Source: an uncultured Collinsella sp. (GTDB lineage Bacteria; Actinomycetota; Coriobacteriia; Coriobacteriales; Coriobacteriaceae). From it: a DNA stretch of 9,862 nucleotides. Below are positions 5,655 to 9,862 of this stretch, in pieces. How positions within the stretch are numbered: position 1 is the first letter of the stretch; every line of letters starts with the position of its first letter. The stretch covers positions 1 through 9,862 of the forward strand of contig UQMO01000072.1 of the NCBI GenBank assembly GCA_900542125.1. Reading direction: 5' to 3'. Made by a program: the position numbers and the translations under genes. The notes beneath the pieces were generated by a model that was not told the origin of the DNA, did not search any database, and saw only the letters and a list, made by a program, of their open reading frames with translations.

Positions 5655-6332
5655 CTAGTTACCCGACCCAAATACGTCATCTACAAGATCAGGCAAGTCT
5701 GTCCACACTCGATAGGCGGCAACGTTGTCCGGATTCATTTCTCTTGCACGACGTTTATCATCCGTATTGTGCTTTGCGGCATTGGTCAAAGCCTGGCCCT
5801 TGTTGCCGTCAATTATTTCGAGATTTACCGACTTGAACTTTGACGCGGAGGACCTGTTGGGGTCAGTAGATTTTAGAACGCCAAGGTCGCGCGCTCTTTT
5901 CTCACATTGTGGCGTCGATGCAAAAGTTTCCGGGCATGGTGAGACATGATCGATAAGCCATACTTCAAAGCATGGATTGGAAATCGCGAGCCTAACCCCT
6001 TTTGTCTTTGCTTCTCGTTCTGCTGCGGCTAGGTTTCTGAATTCATCTGAATCGACTACGATCCATGCGGAACTCAATGCTTCGATTTCGCCTGCTTTAA
6101 CGGCCTTTTTATCTGAATCGAGCTCTCGCGAAAGCTGCTTGGCAACCTTCAAAGGGTCTCCGTCAATATGCCGATACCGCACACTTCCGCGAACGTCCAT
6201 TTCAGTAATAAGGAAGTTAAAGTATTCGGTTTCGGTCACCTTTCCATTGGACACAATTAGGTGGCGCTTTCGCTTGGCTCTTGTCTGCTTTTTGCGGCCG
6301 CGAGCAAGTCCTCTCCTTTCTGTTTTAGCCAT
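5655..6332 (-). CDS. rloB: RloB/AbiLii-like Toprim-fold defence protein
   Basis: A 225-residue protein. The first 23 residues are very basic (RRGLARGRKKQTRAKRKR), then HLIVSNGKVTETEYF begins the Toprim-like core, with IVVDSDEF (residues 91-98, D94/D96) as the acid pair and the family hallmark ISNPCFEVWLIDH at 117-129. RloB proteins act with RloA ATPases in the AbiL abortive-infection system; the enzymatic activity is presumed nucleolytic. The first core motif reads S-N-G where many relatives have C-E-G, so the usual first Glu is Asn and only E34 remains nearby. The ATG at 6332 lies inside the 3' end of the RloA gene (8-base overlap), so the two are translated together. The order ATPase then Toprim is standard. 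Confidence 0.85.
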   Translation of the reverse strand: MAKTERRGLARGRKKQTRAKRKRHLIVSNGKVTETEYFNFLITEMDVRGSVRYRHIDGDPLKVAKQLSRELDSDKKAVKAGEIEALSSAWIVVDSDEFRNLAAAEREAKTKGVRLAISNPCFEVWLIDHVSPCPETFASTPQCEKRARDLGVLKSTDPNRSSASKFKSVNLEIIDGNKGQALTNAAKHNTDDKRRAREMNPDNVAAYRVWTDLPDLVDDVFGSGN

Positions 6333-7620
6333 CTATGTCGGCACCTTCCTTCATGAGTTGGGCCACAAGTTGATGAAAACTTGGGTTGGGCAGCGGCACA
6401 TAGACACCGTTTAAGTAATTGCGCCCCAGATTCTCATTTGCACGAGGCGAATACTCCATCGCAGCAATTAATTGCGAAGCACCTTCAGAGTCCTTTTCCA
6501 CAAACCAGACCTGGTCACGTTCAAGCACCTCTTCCATAGGGCTGGTTCGTGTCATCAAGGTGACATCATGGGTCGAGAAGATTAGCTGCGCGCCCTTTGG
6601 ATTTGTGTCGGGATCGGCGAACAGTGAGACGAAGTCGCGCAGGAGCGTAGGATGAAGGCTCGAATCAAGCTCGTCAATTACTGTTGTGGCCCCACTGCTT
6701 AAAGAACGTAAGGCTACCGAGAAAAACGCCAGCGCAGCTTTTGTGCCCTCCGATTCATGGGCGGAGCCCAGCCAAAAGCCATCTCCCGAGCCTTTATGGT
6801 GGAAGAACAGGTCATAAGCGAACGACAATTTAAAGTCTTCTCCAATTTTATTACGTGCCTCTTCCGGAATCCCATCGAGTCCAATGAGTGAGTCTTTTAA
6901 ACCCATGACGCCTTCCGATTGACGGATATCCATGCCGTCAATTCCGATATCAGCATATTTAATTAGCTGAGATAGCATCTGAGCTCGAGCGTCATCGTTG
7001 ATAAACAGCTTTTTTATGGTGGCGAGTTCTGCTAGATAATGCGTTGCATCATAGAGATTGATGTCATTGGCAAGAGCTGTGAATGCGGGTTGAATTACAT
7101 CACTTCCAGCCGCCGCTGCGGCAGATAAGAACAAAGAATTATTGCGCGTGATATCCCAAAGTTGTTTTTTTGCACCTGTAAAGGTGCTACCAAATTTAAT
7201 TGACTGTTCCCCGTTTATCGAAGAGCGGTCATAGAGAAGGGACGGCTGTTTTGATCGGTATACGGTGAGGTTCTCATATGTAACCTCATTTTTGTTTACA
7301 CCAAATGAAAACTCATACTTCAAATTGCTGGCGATAAAATCTATCGAGAATTCTGTGTCATTTGATCGTGACTCCGAGTCAAGTAAAAAGGGGACGATGG
7401 GTATTTGAGAATTCGCATCGCCTGTCGCATAACCTGTACGAACAAAGTAAGAGACAAAGTAAAGAGCATTTAGGAAATTTGATTTGCCTGACGCGTTTGC
7501 GCCGTAAACCGCAGCCACTCGCACGGGCCCAAGTTCCTTTTTGCTCGAAATCGGTTCAAATGAGAACTGCTGAGTATCTCGAAAGCTCTGAAAGTTCTTA
7601 AAAGAAAAATTGAGAATCAT
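6325..7620 (-). CDS. rloA: RloA/AbiLi-like AAA (ABC-type) ATPase
   Basis: A 431-residue ATPase of the SMC/OLD-like family. The N-terminal strand FSFKNFQSFRD leads to Walker A GANASGKS (residues 40-47). A long helical middle region follows (about 60-285). Then come the signature-like ESEGTK (289-294), Walker B TTVIDELD (312-319) and the H-loop STHD (349-352). All ATP-site motifs are intact. With the overlapping RloB gene it forms an AbiL-type two-gene phage defence: the ATPase is thought to sense infection or DNA state and to control the Toprim effector. The start is ATG 7620, with AAGGA about ten bases upstream. It is preceded by 217 non-coding AT-rich bases that probably carry the promoter. 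Codon use is AT-richer than that of the DUF3825 gene, in keeping with transfer. Confidence 0.9.
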   Translation of the reverse strand: MILNFSFKNFQSFRDTQQFSFEPISSKKELGPVRVAAVYGANASGKSNFLNALYFVSYFVRTGYATGDANSQIPIVPFLLDSESRSNDTEFSIDFIASNLKYEFSFGVNKNEVTYENLTVYRSKQPSLLYDRSSINGEQSIKFGSTFTGAKKQLWDITRNNSLFLSAAAAAGSDVIQPAFTALANDINLYDATHYLAELATIKKLFINDDARAQMLSQLIKYADIGIDGMDIRQSEGVMGLKDSLIGLDGIPEEARNKIGEDFKLSFAYDLFFHHKGSGDGFWLGSAHESEGTKAALAFFSVALRSLSSGATTVIDELDSSLHPTLLRDFVSLFADPDTNPKGAQLIFSTHDVTLMTRTSPMEEVLERDQVWFVEKDSEGASQLIAAMEYSPRANENLGRNYLNGVYVPLPNPSFHQLVAQLMKEGADIDG

Positions 7621-7837
7621 CGTCAGAATCCTTTTGACAAAAGCCGACGCCCACAGACATCCTTTAATTACAACGACAATTATATTGTTTCAAAACCAAT
7701 ATATGTTAGTTATGAACAAATATCCGCTTTAAATCGAGACATAAAACAAGAGTTTCAATCGGTATTGTAGATAAGGGCATTAATGCGCTTTGGTACAGTT
7801 GCCAGAGATGGGTGACGAATCCTAACAATGCGAATGT
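7621..7837 (-). promoter_or_regulatory. AT-rich upstream region of the rloAB pair
   Basis: This gap separates the HEPN-like gene from rloA. On the minus strand it holds a perfect TATAAT (7684-7679) about 60 bases before the rloA start, without a good -35 at 17 or 18 bases. A TTGAAA with TGTAAT 15 bases later is an alternative. A 10-bp palindrome GCATTAATGC is at 7777-7786. No terminator was found after the HEPN-like gene, so readthrough from it is possible. Confidence 0.35.
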
Positions 7838-8467
7838 TCAGTCTTTCTTTAGCGAATCGAAGTCAATCAGCTCTAGCTGCTCGACGAACTTCTCAAGATA
7901 CGAGGCGACTTGCTCGTTGTTCACGAATAAAGGTCTGTCCTGCGTCAGCTCGCCCGACTTATAGGACGGATATCGGAGGCTGATGCCGTTGTCATCGATG
8001 TCGGCAATGCTGTTCACGAATGCTCCAATGTTCTTGATGGCCTGTCGGTCCTCGCGCCCCTTTTGTTCCGGGAACCGCGAGATCAGGGAGTTCCAGAGTC
8101 CTGAGAGGCCGTGGTCCCCCTTCGGCTCGCGGCCGCACTTCCTAATCGCCCGCTTGATAGCGAGTTCCATACAGTGCCTCGTGAGAAATAGCACAGGAAT
8201 CGCGTAGGAATGATTTAGTATCACGTACATGCTTGGCCTATCGATAGCCGTCCTGCCGGCTGCGGCCAACACCTTGGCAGCATTGAGGAATGAGCGGATG
8301 AACTCGTCTTCGAACATCTGGTCCTTGAGCTCAGGCTTCATAAGAGCAGACAAGTCAAGCAGCGAGAAGCTGTTGAGCGTCGGGTCTTCCAGGCCCTTCA
8401 TCTGCGGCTTCATCGCGCGGCTCTTTTCGTATTTGGGGAAGACATGGTTCTTGAACGCGTCGCCCAT
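7838..8467 (-). CDS. HEPN-like domain protein, defence-associated
   Basis: A 209-residue all-helical protein. It starts at ATG 8467, with GGGGAGGT seven bases upstream. The hallmark block is SYAIPVLFLTRHCMELAIKRAI (residues 87-108), with R97-H98 followed by ELAIK, then HGLSGLW at 119-125 and LRYPSYKSG at 164-172. This set (RH..EL..K, H.L..LW, RYP) is how a group of HEPN-fold proteins in defence neighbourhoods reads. A classical R-x(4-6)-H RNase motif is not obvious, so it may be a non-catalytic or sensor type. There are no transmembrane segments. It is 217 bases upstream of rloA on the same strand and may be an extra component or an independent gene. Confidence 0.6.
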   Translation of the reverse strand: MGDAFKNHVFPKYEKSRAMKPQMKGLEDPTLNSFSLLDLSALMKPELKDQMFEDEFIRSFLNAAKVLAAAGRTAIDRPSMYVILNHSYAIPVLFLTRHCMELAIKRAIRKCGREPKGDHGLSGLWNSLISRFPEQKGREDRQAIKNIGAFVNSIADIDDNGISLRYPSYKSGELTQDRPLFVNNEQVASYLEKFVEQLELIDFDSLKKD

Positions 8468-8469
8468 CT

Positions 8470-8567
8470 AGCGCACCTCCCCGGTGGTCGCTACCATCTT
8501 CGCCTCCCGACCGTCGGTCATTGAACACGGTCACGGGCTCGCCCTTGGTCTTCGTGACGATAGTCAT
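8470..8567 (-). pseudogene. Small frameshifted ORF preceding the HEPN-like gene
   Basis: ATG 8567 opens MTIVTKTKGEPVTVFND. Removing one C near 8518 moves the reading into a second frame, DGREAKMVATTGEVR, which ends at a TAG touching the ATG of the HEPN-like gene (TAGATG). The repaired product would be about 32 residues. The end-to-start abutment and the GGAGGT inside its 3' end suggest translational coupling, as with a leader or small partner gene. It has no clear ribosome-binding site of its own and I recognise no family. It may be the remnant of a longer gene. Confidence 0.35.
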
Positions 8568-8612
8568 GAATCACATGTCTATTTTATTTGCTACAAATGA
8601 CTATGATTCGGA

Positions 8613-8696
8613 TTAATTTGAACAGCTTGTTTCCTGCTCTTGGTCCGCTTCGGCGGCTTGGGGTGGTGCTGCACTGTCTATCTCAGAGTCCAATAA
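8613..8696 (-). other. Start-less open segment in the 8568-8722 gap
   Basis: Between the DUF4160 stop and the small ORF there are 155 bases. One minus-strand frame is open for 27 codons after a TGA (8699-8697) and ends at TAA 8613. It reads SEIDSAAPPQAAEADQEQE, an acidic Ala/Pro tail like a protein C-terminus. There is no ATG. It may be the tail of a gene whose body has been replaced. I see no terminator or RNA gene in this gap. Confidence 0.25.
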
Positions 8697-8722
8697 TCAC
8701 ACTCTAGTGATTGAGGTCTGCA

Positions 8723-9013
8723 TCAGCAAAAATAATAAACCCCGTGAGCAAGCTCGTTCCATTTTTGCTTAAGAAAGGCCTCATTTGTAACAACCCATTC
8801 AGAAGCCAATTTCATTTTCTTGGAATTGATGTTTCCGGTGATCACTTTACCTGAGGGTATTTCAAGAACAACTTCTTTTTGCTGATATTGAGCATGTAGG
8901 TGAGGCTTGTTGTGGCCGTTTTCGGAAGTGTGAATGATAAATTTAATCCCATTTTCCTCCCCAACACGTCCTCGCTTCGAGATGTAGTCGAATATGCATT
9001 GCCATTCGCTCAT
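8723..9013 (-). CDS. DUF4160 domain-containing protein
   Basis: A 96-residue protein with the DUF4160 pattern: a strand KFIIHTSE, then NGHNKPHLHAQYQ (residues 32-44; histidines 34, 38 and 40), then a strand EVVLEIPSGKVITGNI, and a helix ending in FLKQKWNEL (80-88), where the family usually has a W near the end. Members are small proteins often encoded beside DUF2442 proteins and suspected to form toxin-antitoxin-like pairs; no activity is established. The start at ATG 9013 overlaps a short upstream reading frame as ATGA and has a weak ribosome-binding site. No DUF2442 neighbour is present. It is clearly AT-richer and Lys-richer than its neighbours, so it was probably acquired. Confidence 0.75.
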   Translation of the reverse strand: MSEWQCIFDYISKRGRVGEENGIKFIIHTSENGHNKPHLHAQYQQKEVVLEIPSGKVITGNINSKKMKLASEWVVTNEAFLKQKWNELAHGVYYFC

Positions 9014-9345
9014 TTCTGGAGCTTAAAAGTGTAACCAAACGGCCATTGTCTCCCCTTCATGTTCGGCATGTTGCTTTGCAGTCATGTTAGACGGATGAAG
9101 TCAACGTCACATTATTAGGCTATTTCATTTAAGATATTAACGATGTCAGCTCTACGGTTTGCGTTGCTTTTGCTGCACTCGAGTGGCGAGCCATAGATTC
9201 AATGGCAATCTTGCTTTCAAGAATTCAACCCGTCAATCAATGCTCTCATCGTGGAGTCCAGTATTTTAAGTAGTCAATTCGCGATGAGCGGCGAGTAGCA
9301 AGTAATGAATGCTCGGGCACTGTGCTCTTTTGAAAAATGAGCGCC
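9014..9345 (-). other. Gene-poor stretch with decayed coding fragments
   Basis: No complete gene lies in these 332 bases. On the minus strand 9273-9217 reads LLKILDSTMRALIDGLNS before a stop, and the neighbouring frame 9224-9129 reads ILESKIAIESMARHSSAAKA onward to a stop. The two abut with a frame change, as a decayed gene would. At 9085-9023 an ATG opens a 20-residue frame whose internal ATG at 9046 has a good GGGGAG. It ends ten bases before the DUF4160 start and could act as a leader. No terminator for the LPXTG gene is evident. Confidence 0.35.
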
Positions 9346-9862
9346 TCAGCAGCGATGTACGGCGCACAAAAGTGCTGATACCAGCAGGAATAGCGCTAAG
9401 GAGGCAGCGATCCAGTTGCTGTCGCCGGTCTTGGGGAGCGTCGGCGTCATAGCCGTTGCGGATTTGGGCATGGTCTTCTTGGTGGCTGTGGTCTTGGTCA
9501 CCGTCGTCTTGGTTGTCGTTCTTGTCTTGGGAGTCGCGGCTGCCGGCTTCACCGCGGAGTCCGTCGCCGGTTCCGCACTAGGTTGCCCCGCAGCGGGATC
9601 AGCGCCATCAGCGGTCTCGCCCGTCCCGCCGCCCGGCACGTCGCTTCCATCGGTCTTCCCCGTCGGAGGCGTGGCAACTTCGGGCTCAATTACCATGCGC
9701 TGGGCCACGTCCCCAACGGCATCCACCACGCCACCAGCACCAAAGACCCCATCGGCAGGCGTCACAAACCGTGCTGACACAAGCAACCCACCCAGACAAG
9801 CAACGCCGCCGGCGGCACCGGCCGCATCAAGCCACGAGGCGTCGACGGATAGACGCTGTCTC
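9346..9862 (-). CDS. LPXTG-anchored surface protein, N-terminus cut by contig end
   Basis: The frame is open to the window edge, so the true start is outside; TTG 9786 is the only in-window candidate and lacks convincing support. The visible protein begins with a hydrophobic Gly/Ala/Leu segment (GAAGGVACLGGLLVSA) that could be a signal peptide core. It continues as a Pro/Thr/Gly/Asp-rich low-complexity region and then a Lys/Thr stalk (TRTTTKTTVTKTTATKKT). It ends with a standard cell-wall sorting signal: LPKTG, about 20 hydrophobic residues and a short tail VHRC. A sortase would cleave between T and G and attach it to peptidoglycan. The cysteine at the end of the tail is unusual. It is Gram-positive host chromosome or surface-module sequence, not obviously part of the defence genes. 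The last seven bases are probably adapter. Confidence 0.8.
   Translation of the reverse strand, partial: RQRLSVDASWLDAAGAAGGVACLGGLLVSARFVTPADGVFGAGGVVDAVGDVAQRMVIEPEVATPPTGKTDGSDVPGGGTGETADGADPAAGQPSAEPATDSAVKPAAATPKTRTTTKTTVTKTTATKKTMPKSATAMTPTLPKTGDSNWIAASLALFLLVSALLCAVHRC
9856..9862 (+). other. Probable trace of Nextera mosaic end
   Basis: The window ends in CTGTCTC, the first seven bases of the reverse-complement mosaic end CTGTCTCTTATACACATCT. Seven bases alone would be weak, but the opposite end carries the full adapter, so both ends are likely tagmentation points. The last codons read for the LPXTG protein should be distrusted. Confidence 0.7.

Noticed and set aside
5977..6414. Plus-strand open frame of 145 codons over rloB
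   Set aside because: It is antisense to a gene with clear RloB motifs and has no independent start signal or domain.
1..9862. CRISPR array, IS element or integrase gene
   Set aside because: No repeat-spacer pattern, no transposase or tyrosine recombinase motifs, and no terminal inverted repeats with target duplication were seen on either strand.

Overview
The window looks like one complete short-read contig rather than a cut from a longer assembly. It opens with 48 bases of Illumina Nextera adapter (P5 tail, i5 index, transposase mosaic end) and closes with seven bases that match the start of the same mosaic end in reverse. The biological insert is therefore about 49-9855. Every gene I accept is on the minus strand, so transcription runs right to left.

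The organism is probably a gut actinobacterium of the Coriobacteriia (Collinsella-like). The signs are GC-rich codon use in several genes, an LPXTG wall protein with a Lys/Thr/Ala-rich stalk, and small accessory protein families that I recall from that group. This is recognition without a search. Gene density, base composition and start-codon use vary along the contig, as expected of an accessory region of mixed origin.

Layout in order of transcription: (1) 9346-9862, C-terminal part of a sortase-anchored LPXTG protein, cut by the contig end. (2) 9014-9345, gene-poor, with decayed coding fragments. (3) 8723-9013, a DUF4160 protein. (4) 8470-8567, a small broken ORF, then 7838-8467, a HEPN-like protein. 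(5) 7620-5655, an overlapping RloA/RloB pair, i.e. an AAA ATPase plus a Toprim-like partner (AbiL type), with its own AT-rich upstream region. (6) 5594-4893, a small MxWSYVQ-family protein, an MNT-type nucleotidyltransferase and a 35-residue stub where a HEPN toxin would be expected. (7) 4815-1935, a run of tightly spaced or overlapping genes: a DUF3990 ADP-ribosyltransferase-like toxin, its XRE-type partner (broken by a one-base deletion), a 61-residue protein with the same MxWSYVQ start, a Fic/Doc toxin and a DUF3825 protein. A 26-bp inverted repeat lies directly in front of this run. (8) 1797-1723, tRNA-Val(CAC) with promoter and terminator. (9) 1722-1330, a repeat-rich non-coding stretch. 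(10) 1329-172, a protein with a C-terminal DUF559/Vsr-like nuclease fold.

Taken together this is a small defence and toxin-antitoxin island beside a tRNA gene, a common integration target. No integrase or transposase gene is visible. The repeats beyond the tRNA 3' end resemble recombinase arm sites, so an element edge may lie there. The most interesting points are the shared N-terminus of the small proteins paired with Doc and MNT, the large palindrome controlling the DUF3990 run, the single-base break in the XRE partner, and the HEPN-like gene beside RloAB.
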